64,000 nucleotides of DNA from UBA1765 sp045615885 (GCA_045615885.1 JAZLFR010000051.1:1-64000), one strand, 5' to 3'. Counted from the first letter of the stretch, positions 49,747 through 58,669 are shown. Notes: generated from the letters alone by a model not told the origin. Made by a program: numbers and translations.

Positions 49747-50523
49747 ATGTCTTCTGAAAAAACATTTGAATCTTGGCAACTGAACGGGCTTTACAATGCC
49801 CCGGCACTACTTTTAAAAACAACTCCTAGTACGCATGCCGAAATGCGCGCTCGTTTTAAAGAGCTTGCACCAGGCGCTCTGATCGTTGCAGACGCACAAT
49901 ACGCAGGCAGAGGCCGCCACGAACGCAAATGGTACTCCCCCGCCGGCAAAAACCTCTATTTCAATTTGCTCTACCCGCTGCAAGGCATTCCCTTAAAGAC
50001 CGCACCGCAACTCATGCAGATCACGGCCATTACCCTCGCAAACATTTTCAGCGAAGTTACAAGCAAAAGCATTTCTGTAAAATGGCCAAACGATGTCTGG
50101 TTTGAAGGTCAAAAGCTCTGCGGCATGGTTTCTGAAATTCTTGTAAAAAGTGCAAGCGAAATGTTCATGTCGATAGGCATAGGCATCAATGTAAACGTGA
50201 CTCGCGAAGAGCTGAACTGCATCGACAGGCCAACAACCAGCCTTTCCATTTTGAAGGGCGAATTGCTAGACCGAGAGGCCTTGCTAAGGCGTATTGTTCC
50301 TGCGCTTGAAACGGCCGTTGAAAAATTCCGTGCACAAGGCCTTGGGCCGTGGATTCAAAGCTGGCGAGCAATGGACTGCTTCATCGGCAAGTCGGCGCGC
50401 ATCGTTGAATTCGGCAACGAAGTCCATGGCACAGTTCTTGGCATCAGCGACGACGGCAGCCTGCAATTCCAAAAAGAAACCGGAGAGACTATCAGCATCT
50501 ACTCCGGCGATTTGGAAATCTAA
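49747..50523 (+). CDS. birA: Biotin--protein ligase (monofunctional BirA)
   Basis: 258 residues without the N-terminal DNA-binding domain, so a catalytic ligase rather than a repressor. It attaches biotin to carboxylase subunits via biotinyl-AMP. Seen: AQYAGRGRHERKWYSPAGKNLYFNLLYP (biotin/ATP loop), VKWPNDVWFEGQKLCGMVSE (catalytic Lys), IGIGINVN, and a C-terminal SH3-like domain (about 210-258). It converges on a small membrane protein gene with 6 nt between stops. Confidence 0.95.
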   Translation: MSSEKTFESWQLNGLYNAPALLLKTTPSTHAEMRARFKELAPGALIVADAQYAGRGRHERKWYSPAGKNLYFNLLYPLQGIPLKTAPQLMQITAITLANIFSEVTSKSISVKWPNDVWFEGQKLCGMVSEILVKSASEMFMSIGIGINVNVTREELNCIDRPTTSLSILKGELLDREALLRRIVPALETAVEKFRAQGLGPWIQSWRAMDCFIGKSARIVEFGNEVHGTVLGISDDGSLQFQKETGETISIYSGDLEI

Positions 50524-50529
50524 AATGTC

Positions 50530-50721
50530 CTACTCTTTTCTTTTAAAGTAGAAACTGCCTATTAGAGCTACGGCAAGCACGACTATCATCACGTCAAGCA
50601 CGCGTCCGCAAAGTTCTGGAGGCAACACACCAAGTTCCTGGCAAATGGCAGCGGCAGTCGCAATCGCAGCACTCACCGTGCCTACAAGCTGGCATACTCC
50701 ACGTTTACTATCGAAGCGCAT
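50530..50721 (-). CDS. Small two-helix membrane protein downstream of ubiA
   Basis: 63 residues: two hydrophobic segments (about 9-27 and 40-58) and a basic tail ending KRKE. Its ATG overlaps the end of the ubiA gene by 14 nt, so it is likely translated as a coupled last gene of the quinone operon. No family recognised. The short length makes the call moderate. Confidence 0.6.
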   Translation of the reverse strand: MRFDSKRGVCQLVGTVSAAIATAAAICQELGVLPPELCGRVLDVMIVVLAVALIGSFYFKRKE

Positions 50722-51601
50722 CTGGGGAACCTCCGAGCAAAATCCAAACTACAAGGCCAATCATCACAAGCACGCTAATGCCGACATTTGCCAAAAAGAA
50801 GTCGCGATTCTTCTGGTCAAGGTCATCGGATTTTCTAAACAAATGAATGTAGAACACGCAAGCGGTCATTAGCGCAGCAACGCTCCACCAGGCAATGCCC
50901 ATCTGCCAAAAAATTCCAAAGCCTACTGTGAGAGCAAGCATTGCCAAATGGCTGCCGAGCGCAATCTGCAAGGAACGCTTGCGGCCAAACCTAGCTGGCA
51001 CAGAATGGAGACCGGCCTTCTTGTCGATTTCTTCGTCTTGCGTTGCATAGATAATATCGAAGCCGCCCATCCAAAGCATAAGAATGAACATGAGCACAAT
51101 CGGGAACGCGGCAAATTCGCCACGGATGGCAATCCAGGCGCCAAGCGGGCTCATGCCGACGGCAAAGCCAAGGTACCAATGGCAAAGGAACGAAAAGCGC
51201 TTCCACAGCGAATAGAACAGCAGCGCAAGCCACACCGGGAATGCGCAAATACCCGCAAGCGGGTTGAACAGCCAGGCAAAAGAGCAAAAGCAAATGCCAT
51301 TGAAAATCAGGAAGCCGATCACTGCTGCACGGGAAAGCCTGTTTGCCGGCAAATGGCGCTTTGCCGTGCGCGGGTTTTCTGCATCGAACTTGGCATCGGC
51401 CAGACGGTTGAAGCTCATGGCGCTATTGCGGGCCGTAACCATGCAGCCAACGATCAGAGCGACAATCTTCAAAATTTCAAGCGGTTCCATGCCCTTGAAA
51501 CCATTGGCGGCAACCCACATGGAGCCAAGCGCAAAAGGCATCGCAAAAAGGCTATGGCTAAAACGAACCAGGTGACCAAACTCTACAATTTTCTTAAACA
51601 T
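50708..51601 (-). CDS. UbiA-family prenyltransferase (MqnP-like)
   Basis: 297 residues of the UbiA family: membrane enzymes that attach a polyprenyl chain to an aromatic acid. First Asp motif NRLADAKFDAENPRTAKR, second DEEIDKKAG preceded by FDIIYATQ, and about eight helices. The first motif is like 4-hydroxybenzoate prenyltransferase and MqnP of the futalosine menaquinone pathway. Order with ubiE- and ubiX-type genes in the same run supports quinone synthesis. The pathway assignment (futalosine) is inference; mqnA-D are not in the window. Confidence 0.9.
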   Translation of the reverse strand: MFKKIVEFGHLVRFSHSLFAMPFALGSMWVAANGFKGMEPLEILKIVALIVGCMVTARNSAMSFNRLADAKFDAENPRTAKRHLPANRLSRAAVIGFLIFNGICFCSFAWLFNPLAGICAFPVWLALLFYSLWKRFSFLCHWYLGFAVGMSPLGAWIAIRGEFAAFPIVLMFILMLWMGGFDIIYATQDEEIDKKAGLHSVPARFGRKRSLQIALGSHLAMLALTVGFGIFWQMGIAWWSVAALMTACVFYIHLFRKSDDLDQKNRDFFLANVGISVLVMIGLVVWILLGGSPDALR

Positions 51602-51635
51602 TTTTCTCTACAACTCCCAATTCCTGTACCAAGCT

Positions 51636-52190
51636 CTAAGCCTCGCTTCCCCACTGCCTTACAATTTCATTTTCAACGCCAAGGTGCGCAAGAACTTTTG
51701 CAACCACGGTATCGGCCAAATCTTCAACAGAAGTCGGCTTGTTGTAAAAATGCGGCGAAGCCGGAATCACGATGCCGCCTGCGCGGGTAATGCGTTCCAT
51801 GTTTTCCAAATGGATCAAGTTGTAAGGCATTTCCCGCGGGGCAATCACAAGCTTGCGGCGCTCCTTCAAACAGACATCGGCAGCGCGCACCAGCAAATTG
51901 TCGGCAATGCCACCTGCAATTTTGCCAAGCGTCCCCATGGAACACGGCACAATGGCGAGACCATTGAAATCGGCGCTGCCACTTGCCGCATAGCAAAAGA
52001 AATCGTCAATCGGCAAGACTTCATCAGCTTCCTGCAGCACATTCGCATAGCCTTCGTATTCGGCAACGGCGCGGCCAGAAGGAGTAGCGATCAACGAAAC
52101 TTTGTGGAGCGCCTTGTGCAGATGGTACACGAGCCTAGATGTATAAATGGCGCCTGAAGCTCCGGTAAGGCCAACAACAAAACGACTCAT
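51636..52190 (-). CDS. ubiX: Flavin prenyltransferase (UbiX family)
   Basis: 184 residues from the ATG at 52190; an upstream in-frame start at 52202 would overlap ubiE. UbiX makes prenylated FMN, the cofactor for UbiD-type decarboxylases. Seen: GLTGASGAIYTSRL, CSMGTLGKIAGGIADNLLVRAADV, PREMPYNLIHLENM, HFYNKP. It begins 1 nt after the ubiE stop, as part of the quinone operon. Confidence 0.94.
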   Translation of the reverse strand: MSRFVVGLTGASGAIYTSRLVYHLHKALHKVSLIATPSGRAVAEYEGYANVLQEADEVLPIDDFFCYAASGSADFNGLAIVPCSMGTLGKIAGGIADNLLVRAADVCLKERRKLVIAPREMPYNLIHLENMERITRAGGIVIPASPHFYNKPTSVEDLADTVVAKVLAHLGVENEIVRQWGSEA

Positions 52191-52191
52191 G

Positions 52192-52896
52192 TTAGCCTTC
52201 ACGCTTTTTCAAAAGCACGCGGTATGCCACGCCAAAAAAGCAGGGCTTTACATGCACAAGTTCAAAGCCATTGTCTTCGGCGAGTTTCACAAAATCTGCC
52301 ACAGGCAAAAAGCGAAGTACGGAATTCACAAGGTATTCGTAAGCATCGCGCTTGCCACTGAAAATGGAGCCGAGCAACGGAATAAATAGCGGAGCAAGCT
52401 TCTTGTAAAAGAATTTGTTGAACGCATTTCGCGGCGAAAAGAATTCAAGCACCTGCAGGTAGCCACCCGCCGAAAGAACCCTTGCAGACTCCTTGAGGCC
52501 AAGGTTTGCATCTGGCAAGTTGCGCATGCCAAAGCCATTCAGTACCACGTCAAACGAAGCATCGTCAAACGGCATTTTCATGGCATCGAGCTGCACAGGC
52601 TTAGCCACAGTCTTTTTGCCCACGGCCCCCTTCAGCATTCCATAAGAAAAATCACCGAGAATTGCAACTTCCGGGGAGCCGCAGTACCTTTCGTAAGTCG
52701 CAGCAAAATCACCCGTACCGCCGCAAAGGTCAAGCAAGCGGGCACCCGGCAAGCGTTCCGTCTTTTTCAATTCCCGACGCACTTCGCGGCAGCAGGAATG
52801 CCTCCACAAAATATCTTGAAAGCAACTAAGGGTATGGTTCAAAAAGTCATAGCTTTTTGAAATGTCGTCGAACATTTTGCGGACCGGGCTAATCAT
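52192..52896 (-). CDS. ubiE: Ubiquinone/menaquinone methyltransferase (UbiE/MenG)
   Basis: 234 residues of the UbiE/MenG class, SAM-dependent C-methyltransferases that do the last step of menaquinone synthesis. Seen: MFDDISKSYDFLNHTLS, LLDLCGGTGDFAATY (SAM motif I), GDFSYGMLKGA, LNGFGMRNLPDANLGLKE, LEFFSPRN. It starts the run ubiE-ubiX-ubiA. A box TAAATTTG lies 4 nt before the ATG with no Shine-Dalgarno. In a strict anaerobe the menaquinone role is more likely than ubiquinone. Confidence 0.94.
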   Translation of the reverse strand: MISPVRKMFDDISKSYDFLNHTLSCFQDILWRHSCCREVRRELKKTERLPGARLLDLCGGTGDFAATYERYCGSPEVAILGDFSYGMLKGAVGKKTVAKPVQLDAMKMPFDDASFDVVLNGFGMRNLPDANLGLKESARVLSAGGYLQVLEFFSPRNAFNKFFYKKLAPLFIPLLGSIFSGKRDAYEYLVNSVLRFLPVADFVKLAEDNGFELVHVKPCFFGVAYRVLLKKREG

Positions 52897-52900
52897 AATT

Positions 52901-52908
52901 CAAATTTA
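52901..52908 (-). promoter_or_regulatory. Possible ubiE promoter box TAAATTTG
   Basis: Perfect TAnnTTTG box, 4 nt before the ATG, but no TTTG at 19-21 nt upstream; a TTTG is 14 nt away, inside the tail of the preceding terminator. Treat as tentative. Confidence 0.35.
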
Positions 52909-52913
52909 GTTAT

Positions 52914-52955
52914 TCTAAAAAACAAAGAATGCCCGCCTTGTTCAGGCGGGCATTC
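52914..52955 (-). terminator. Terminator of the CotH/LTD lipoprotein gene
   Basis: Perfect 12-bp stem (GAATGCCCGCCT, 52927-52938, with 52944-52955) and a T-rich tail on the minus strand (52926-52915). It lies 18 nt after the lipoprotein stop codon and just before the ubiE promoter region. Confidence 0.92.
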
Positions 52956-52972
52956 TCAGCAATATCAAAAAA

Positions 52973-55426
52973 TTACTGGAACTCAGCTTCGTAAGATTCG
53001 CCGCCCTTCGGAGTCACCAGGCGCGGATTTTCTCTAGAGCCGTCCTTCCACTGTTTAAACACGGCGGAGCCCGATGGCAATGCGGTCAGGAGCATCGCAT
53101 TGCCTCCAAAGAACTTGCCCTTATAACTCTTGCTCGGCAAGGCCATGCCATCTAGCAAGACCGTTCCAGAGCCACTGGCAGAGATTGTCACGCTTATTTC
53201 GGAACCCAAACCAAATTCAGAAGTGTATTCGCTCCATACGACGCCATCGCGTTTTTCGGCCCAGGTCTTCATGCAGGAGCCACTCACGCTAAAACCATTG
53301 CCACAGGAGTTCTGGTACCATCTATCAGTCTGCTTGAACTTGGCCAAATCCCTTTCGGTTTCAGAAGACACAAGCGTTCCTGCCATGGCATCAACAGTCT
53401 TTTCAACATTTGCTGCATTCAAATTGTTCTGGAACATGACTGCAGCATGGTTTACGAACAAGCGCTTGAAATCGGAATTCTTGATGAGCTTGTTGAAAAT
53501 CGTGGCAAAGCAGTTTTCTCCGTTACAGGAACTGGAACCACCTTGCTTCACCCATTTGAACATGTTGGTGCTCTGGCCAAAGCCACTGACATTCCATTCC
53601 CAGTCAAAGCCGTGATCAAGGTCATAAACCATGAACTTCCATGGCTGCTTTGCAGTACGCCAGGCACGAACGTTGTTGTTTGGCCAGTCGCCATTATGGA
53701 TGTACATTTCGGCAATCATGTAATCGGCAAAATTGCCGACATCCAACATTCCCTGAACCTGCGCATAATATGGATTGTCGCTACCGCTAAAATCATGGGA
53801 GTACACAAAATCCATCATGTCCATGTAATCCTTGGTAGAGCCACCACCGCTTGCCGTGATTTCTTTGCCCAAGTGCTTGACCATGGTCACTTCATCAGCA
53901 TCAATCCCGTAGTTGGTTTCTACATAATGTCTGTTGTAATGTTCTCGCATATCGTGAATGCCGTAGTAGTTTCCGTTATAGAACACGACAACCTGGCGGC
54001 TGCGCTGGTAGTCAACGCCGCTGCCTTCAAGAAGGGCGCCACCCATGGCATCTTCAATGTAGTCGCTCACAAAACGGTTACCGTTATTGCGAAGGTTAAA
54101 GCCCTTGAACTTGGAGTTCTTATCCTTGCGGGTTTCGAACAATGGGTAGTTCAGACGGCCATCCTGGTAATCTTCGCGCATTACGATAGCAACCGATTTC
54201 TTGTTTTCCATACGGCTGTAATTACCCATCAAAGAAATTCCGGCTTCGATTTCCCAAGCCTTGGCCTGGGAAGAACTGCCCTTTTCAAAGTACTCTACAT
54301 GAACAGGGAATTCCACATCCGCATACAATCCAGACGGGCAGTATTCAGGCTTGGAACAGGAAACCTTCAAGTAATGCTTGTTGAAAAATTCCGGATCGAC
54401 GCTGATGGAAACGACCGGCATGCTAACCGATTCGCCAACAAAATAGGTCGATGTAGAAATTTTGTTGGTAATTTTATTGTCCACAAATTCACCGCAGCGA
54501 ACTATCATGTTTGCTTCGATATATTTGGAATCTCTGAATTCTTCAGAATTTTTATTCGGGGTCGAACCGTCAAAAGAACAACGGATCGTTCCACCGGAGG
54601 TCGGGGTCGGCGGGTCCAAAGAGAACGGTTCTGCAAAGAATCCGCTAGCCTTCAGAGCCACAGGCTTGGTAAAACCATCATAGCCAGTCGAGGCTGAATT
54701 TTTCTTTTCTGGAGTCGGTTTCTCGAAATAGCGCCATTCACCACCATTTACAATGCCCCATGAAATGCCCGGGTCAAGCTCAGGGTAGCTAACACTGTCG
54801 CGAACACCCCAATTGTAATCGATCAAATAAATCGTGCCGCCTCTCTTTTCCAACTTCCAATTGGTATGGGTTCTGTAGTGAGCCTTTTCGGAATCCAATC
54901 CACGATGCGGAGCCGTGACATCTCTACCGGAACAGAAGACAACCCTAAGTTCCCCAGCCGGAATCGTCAAGCTATCGATAATCCACTTACGCGGCTTTTC
55001 AAGATTTTCCACTATGGAATAGCCACGTAAATTAGCGGTTTCCGTACCGGCATTGTAAATTTCTATCCAACCCGGATCTTCACCATATTCGTCAATGAAG
55101 TTCACATTGTTGGTTGCGATTTCCGTAATGCGGAGTGTCGAATTGCCAACATAGTGTACTTCCTTACCAACTGGATCTTCGACATAAGCGTCCACAACAC
55201 TGCTGCTAGACTCATTCGAATTATTTTTGCCAGACGAACTGCTTTTCCCATCGGAACTTTCATTTCCTGAAGAATTTCCTTCGGACCCGACAGAATTCGG
55301 AGAATCGGAATCCAAAGACGATGAAGACAAAGCTTCCAAATCATCGACACCAGTAGACGAGTCGTCACTGCAGGCGCCGAGCAAGGCGATAAAACCACTT
55401 AGGGCTAACGGAAATATTTTACGCAT
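52973..55426 (-). CDS. CotH-kinase/LTD-domain lipoprotein
   Basis: 817 residues from the ATG at 55426 (GAGG upstream). Lipoprotein signal with lipobox LLGAC, then a long Ser-rich linker (about 15-60). Order: lamin-tail-like domain (LTD; about 80-220, TEIATNNVNFIDEYGEDPGWIE), a beta-sandwich with GTIRCSFDGSTPN like the chitobiase C-terminal/FN3-type insert (about 240-300), and a CotH spore-coat-kinase-like domain (about 330-680, RLNYPLF, GFNLRNNGNRF, YGIHDMREHYNRHY, VYDLDHGFDWEW, NHAAVMFQN). CotH proteins phosphorylate other proteins in spores; here it sits on the surface and may bind polysaccharide. The catalytic Asp in MVYDLDHGFD appears present. Confidence 0.9.
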   Translation of the reverse strand: MRKIFPLALSGFIALLGACSDDSSTGVDDLEALSSSSLDSDSPNSVGSEGNSSGNESSDGKSSSSGKNNSNESSSSVVDAYVEDPVGKEVHYVGNSTLRITEIATNNVNFIDEYGEDPGWIEIYNAGTETANLRGYSIVENLEKPRKWIIDSLTIPAGELRVVFCSGRDVTAPHRGLDSEKAHYRTHTNWKLEKRGGTIYLIDYNWGVRDSVSYPELDPGISWGIVNGGEWRYFEKPTPEKKNSASTGYDGFTKPVALKASGFFAEPFSLDPPTPTSGGTIRCSFDGSTPNKNSEEFRDSKYIEANMIVRCGEFVDNKITNKISTSTYFVGESVSMPVVSISVDPEFFNKHYLKVSCSKPEYCPSGLYADVEFPVHVEYFEKGSSSQAKAWEIEAGISLMGNYSRMENKKSVAIVMREDYQDGRLNYPLFETRKDKNSKFKGFNLRNNGNRFVSDYIEDAMGGALLEGSGVDYQRSRQVVVFYNGNYYGIHDMREHYNRHYVETNYGIDADEVTMVKHLGKEITASGGGSTKDYMDMMDFVYSHDFSGSDNPYYAQVQGMLDVGNFADYMIAEMYIHNGDWPNNNVRAWRTAKQPWKFMVYDLDHGFDWEWNVSGFGQSTNMFKWVKQGGSSSCNGENCFATIFNKLIKNSDFKRLFVNHAAVMFQNNLNAANVEKTVDAMAGTLVSSETERDLAKFKQTDRWYQNSCGNGFSVSGSCMKTWAEKRDGVVWSEYTSEFGLGSEISVTISASGSGTVLLDGMALPSKSYKGKFFGGNAMLLTALPSGSAVFKQWKDGSRENPRLVTPKGGESYEAEFQ

Positions 55427-55485
55427 AGATCCTCGCAATCAATCCCAGAACAAAGATAAAATTTTTCCATATTGGCAACTCATCA

Positions 55486-55515
55486 ACAAAAAAACGCCGT
55501 TGTTACACGGCGTTT
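55486..55515 (-). terminator. Terminator after gpsA
   Basis: Stem AAACGCCGT (55492-55500) with ACGGCGTTT (55507-55515), TGTTAC loop; on the minus strand it leads into a T7 run interrupted by one G. Located 23 nt after the gpsA stop. Confidence 0.9.
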
Positions 55516-55537
55516 CTTTTACATTCGTTTACAAAGA

Positions 55538-56548
55538 CTAAGCGTCAACGCGTTCAGACTTAAGTTCACGGCTCATCAATTCCTTGATGGAAAGAGCGGC
55601 AGGCTTGCCATTGAACAATGTATCATAGACAGCCTCCACGATCGGCATCTCGACTCCGACCTTTTCTGCCAAAGCCTTTGTGCTGCGGCAGGTAGGAACG
55701 CCTTCGGCAATCATTTTCATGCCGGCAAGAACTTCGTCCAAGGTTTCCCCCTTGCCGATATGTTCGCCAACATAGCGGTTGCGGCTATGTTCAGAAAGGC
55801 AGGTCACAATCAGGTCGCCCATGCCAGCAAGGCCTGCGAACGTATGCGGGTTGGCACCAAAGGCAAGGCCCAGGCGGCACATTTCTGCCTGGCCACGGGT
55901 AAGGAGCGCTGCGCGAGTATTGTCGCCGGCACCAAGGCCGTAGAGTACGCCGCTAGCGATGGCAATGACATTCTTCACGGAACCGCAAAGTTCAATGCCG
56001 ACAATGTCATCGGAAGTGTACACGCGAAGGTAGTTGTTGCTGAACGTGTTCTGCACAAGCTTTGCAGCATCTTCGTTCGGGCAGGCGGCAACGATTGCCG
56101 TGTAAATGCGGCGGGAGACTTCTTCCGCATGGGTCGGGCCGCTGAGAGCGACCATCTTGTCGGCCTTGAGCCACGGCACATTCGCAAGAATGACTTCACT
56201 CATGCGCTGGAGCGTAGATTCCAAAATGCCCTTCGTGGCGCTTACGACAACCGGATTGTTCTTTACAGTGCAAGCACCGAGCCCCTTGGCAACGTTCTGC
56301 ATGAACTGCGACGGAACGACAAACAAAACCAGGTCAGCATCTTCAACGACAGACTGCATGTCTGTAGAGTAGGTAAATTCTTCCGGGAAAATCACGCCAG
56401 GGAGCTTATCCTTGTACTGGCGTTCCTTGGTAAGCAAGTCCACTTCTTCCTGGGAGTGGGTCCAAAAAGCAACATCGTGACCATTATCGTAAAGAACCTG
56501 GCCAAGTGTAAGGCCCCAGCCACCAGTTCCAAGAACAGCAATCTTCAT
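55538..56548 (-). CDS. gpsA: Glycerol-3-phosphate dehydrogenase
   Basis: 336 residues from the ATG at 56548 (AGAGG upstream); an in-frame ATG at 56566 lacks support. Reduces dihydroxyacetone phosphate to sn-glycerol 3-phosphate with NAD(P)H. N-terminal GTGGWGLTLGQVL, FVVPSQFMQNVAK, SGPTHAEEVSRR, VELCGSVKNVIAIASG (catalytic Lys), AALLTRGQAEM, GMGDLIVTCLS. Lies after plsY (acyltransferase), which uses its product, so both supply phospholipid synthesis. Confidence 0.97.
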   Translation of the reverse strand: MKIAVLGTGGWGLTLGQVLYDNGHDVAFWTHSQEEVDLLTKERQYKDKLPGVIFPEEFTYSTDMQSVVEDADLVLFVVPSQFMQNVAKGLGACTVKNNPVVVSATKGILESTLQRMSEVILANVPWLKADKMVALSGPTHAEEVSRRIYTAIVAACPNEDAAKLVQNTFSNNYLRVYTSDDIVGIELCGSVKNVIAIASGVLYGLGAGDNTRAALLTRGQAEMCRLGLAFGANPHTFAGLAGMGDLIVTCLSEHSRNRYVGEHIGKGETLDEVLAGMKMIAEGVPTCRSTKALAEKVGVEMPIVEAVYDTLFNGKPAALSIKELMSRELKSERVDA

Positions 56549-56586
56549 AATTATATCCTCTGTCAACAGACGACTTTAATCTCTAA

Positions 56587-57258
56587 TTAAACTTCCTTCG
56601 GCGTCTTGCGCTTGCTGCCAAAGCCATTTTCGGTTCCGTTCATCAAACGCTTGATATTGCCCTTATGCTTTACGATAACAAACACACCGACAAGGCAGCA
56701 CGTAATCATGAGCGGCAAGTCAATGGTATCGTACACAGGGTACGGCATTTTCAGGTATCCCATCACAGAAAACACGATAAGCGCTGTGCAAGCCGTGATG
56801 CTACCGACAGATACATACTTTGTAGCAGCCGTAAAGGCGATCCATACAGCAAAGCTAGAAAGCGCAGTAACGGGGCACAGGCAAAGGAAAACGCCAAGAG
56901 CGGTAAGCACACCCTTGCCGCCGCGGAAACCGGCCATGCAGGTAAAGCTATGCCCAAGAATGGCAAGGAAGCCGGCAACAAGCGGGAGCCAGGTCCATTC
57001 CGGACTGTAGGCTGCCATGAACTTCATAGCAATGAACGGGGCAAGAAAGCCCTTGCCAAGGTCAACGACAATGACTGGGAGAGCCGGCTTAAAGCCGAGC
57101 ACTCTAATCGTGTTTGTTAGCCCGGCGTTCTTGCTGCCGTACTGACGGATGTCTGTTCCTGGTTTTATTATGGATCCGCGGGCCATTTTGGAGACCCACA
57201 CTGCCGTCGGTATCGATCCTAGCAGGTATGCTAGAAGCAGACTGGTTAAACTGATCAA
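56587..57258 (-). CDS. plsY: Glycerol-3-phosphate acyltransferase PlsY
   Basis: 223 residues. Membrane enzyme that acylates glycerol 3-phosphate from acyl-phosphate, the first step of phospholipid synthesis. Motifs: LLGSIPTAVWVSK, YGSKNAGLTNTIRVLG (GSxNxGxTN variant with Lys), GHSFTCMAGFRGGKGVLT, and the third conserved cytoplasmic loop. The start is a TTG at 57258 with AAGGA 8 nt upstream; the next ATG (residue 24) would remove the essential first motif. The first 155 nt overlap the end of der in another frame. gpsA follows after 38 nt. Confidence 0.93.
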   Translation of the reverse strand: MISLTSLLLAYLLGSIPTAVWVSKMARGSIIKPGTDIRQYGSKNAGLTNTIRVLGFKPALPVIVVDLGKGFLAPFIAMKFMAAYSPEWTWLPLVAGFLAILGHSFTCMAGFRGGKGVLTALGVFLCLCPVTALSSFAVWIAFTAATKYVSVGSITACTALIVFSVMGYLKMPYPVYDTIDLPLMITCCLVGVFVIVKHKGNIKRLMNGTENGFGSKRKTPKEV

Positions 57259-58600
57259 GTTCTTCGTCCTTTCTGAGGGTTAACTGTTTATCAAAATTCA
57301 AGCGGAGCGGAGCGCCCTTCAGCCCGAATTCTTCGTAGAAGTTTTTCAACAGGTAGCGCTTGTAGGATTCATCTACAAGTTCCGGCGTACGAGTTTCAAT
57401 GGCAATAACAGGCGGTTCCACCATCACCTGGCAGGCACGCTTCAAGATTACAGCACGGGATTGGCGAGGCGGGTGCGGACTCTTCTGCAAAAGCGCAGAG
57501 AAAAGTTCGGCAACGCGGTCACGACCAATGACCTTGCGGCAGTTGTTGAACACCGTCTGGATTTCCTGGATAACGCGGTGAATACGAAGGCCTTCCTTTG
57601 CACTGATAGAAAGGATCGGCGTATATTCAAGCATCGGTTCGCGTTCAATCATGTCCTTTACAAAATGGTCGAACGACTTGTCGCCCTTGTTCGGGAAAAT
57701 ATCCCACTTGTTAAGCACTACGACCAGGCCCTTGCCAGCCTTGCGAATTTCATTCATGATGCGGAAATCCTGCACTTCAAGGCCACGGGTCACATCGAGC
57801 ACAAGCAGGGAGAGGTCGGAACGGCGAATACTTTCAAGGGAGCGCATGTTGCTGAAGTATTCCACTTCGTCAGACACCTTGGCCTTCTTGCGAAGACCCG
57901 CCGTATCGGTCACAACAAATCGCTGGCCATTGACCTTGAACTCGCAGTCAATGGAATCGCGAGTCGTGCCAGGAATGTCAGAAACAACGGCTCGTTCTTC
58001 ACCAAGCAAGCGATTGAGCAAGGTACTCTTGCCTGCATTCGGGCGACCGAGAATCGCAAAGCGAATCGGACGGTCTTCGTCCTTTGCTAGGCGACCGCCC
58101 TTTGGCAAAAGGCCGGTAACTTCATCGAGCAGCGACAAACAGGCATAGCCAGTAAGCGCACTGATCATGCGCGGCGCACCAAGGCCAAGGGAAAGGAATT
58201 CCCAGCCCTCGTCGCGGTTTTCACGTTCTTCGCTCTTGTTCGCCACAAGAATCACCTGCTTGTCAAGTCGCTTCACGAGCTTTGCAAACTGCAAGTCCAG
58301 TTCCGTTACGCCGACGCGAATGTCGACCATGAACAACACGACGTCGGAATCGGCAACGGCGGCAAAAATCTGCTGGCGAACGCTGTCTGCCAACACGTCT
58401 ATGGAGTCATCAGGCAAAAAACCACCGGTATCGACGAGCATGAACTCGCGACCTTTGTAAATTGCCGTCTGGTAGTGCCTATCGCGGGTAACGCCTTCAC
58501 GGTTACTCACCACGGCGGCACGGCGACCGAGAATGCGATTGAACAGGGAGGACTTTCCCACATTCGGTCGGCCAATAATGCAAACTATAGGTAATTTCAT
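57104..58600 (-). CDS. der: Ribosome-assembly GTPase Der (EngA)
   Basis: 498 residues. Two tandem GTPase domains: G1 GRPNVGKSSLF, G3 DTGGF, G4 NKSE in the first; GRPNAGKSTLL, DTAGLRKKAKV, NKWD in the second; then a KH-like C-terminal domain (about 370-445, LRLNFDKQ near the end). Acts in 50S assembly. The last ~51 residues (rich in Arg, Asn and Gln) lie within plsY on the same strand in another frame; no stop occurs earlier, so either the tail is real or plsY expression uses an internal start. Promoter candidate upstream at 58608-58638. Confidence 0.96.
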   Translation of the reverse strand: MKLPIVCIIGRPNVGKSSLFNRILGRRAAVVSNREGVTRDRHYQTAIYKGREFMLVDTGGFLPDDSIDVLADSVRQQIFAAVADSDVVLFMVDIRVGVTELDLQFAKLVKRLDKQVILVANKSEERENRDEGWEFLSLGLGAPRMISALTGYACLSLLDEVTGLLPKGGRLAKDEDRPIRFAILGRPNAGKSTLLNRLLGEERAVVSDIPGTTRDSIDCEFKVNGQRFVVTDTAGLRKKAKVSDEVEYFSNMRSLESIRRSDLSLLVLDVTRGLEVQDFRIMNEIRKAGKGLVVVLNKWDIFPNKGDKSFDHFVKDMIEREPMLEYTPILSISAKEGLRIHRVIQEIQTVFNNCRKVIGRDRVAELFSALLQKSPHPPRQSRAVILKRACQVMVEPPVIAIETRTPELVDESYKRYLLKNFYEEFGLKGAPLRLNFDKQLTLRKDEELDQFNQSASSIPARIDTDGSVGLQNGPRIHNKTRNRHPSVRQQERRANKHD

Positions 58601-58607
58601 ACAATTG

Positions 58608-58638
58608 TAAAATTAGATTATTATTTACTTGATGCAAA
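58608..58638 (-). promoter_or_regulatory. Predicted der promoter (TTTG-N19-TAATTTTA)
   Basis: On the minus strand TTTG (58638-58635), 19 nt, and TAATTTTA (58615-58608), then 7 nt to the ATG at 58600. No Shine-Dalgarno. Matches the spacing at the two tRNA genes. Confidence 0.5.
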
Positions 58639-58669
58639 CAACGCTTTTCAAATTTTCTACCATTAAGGC

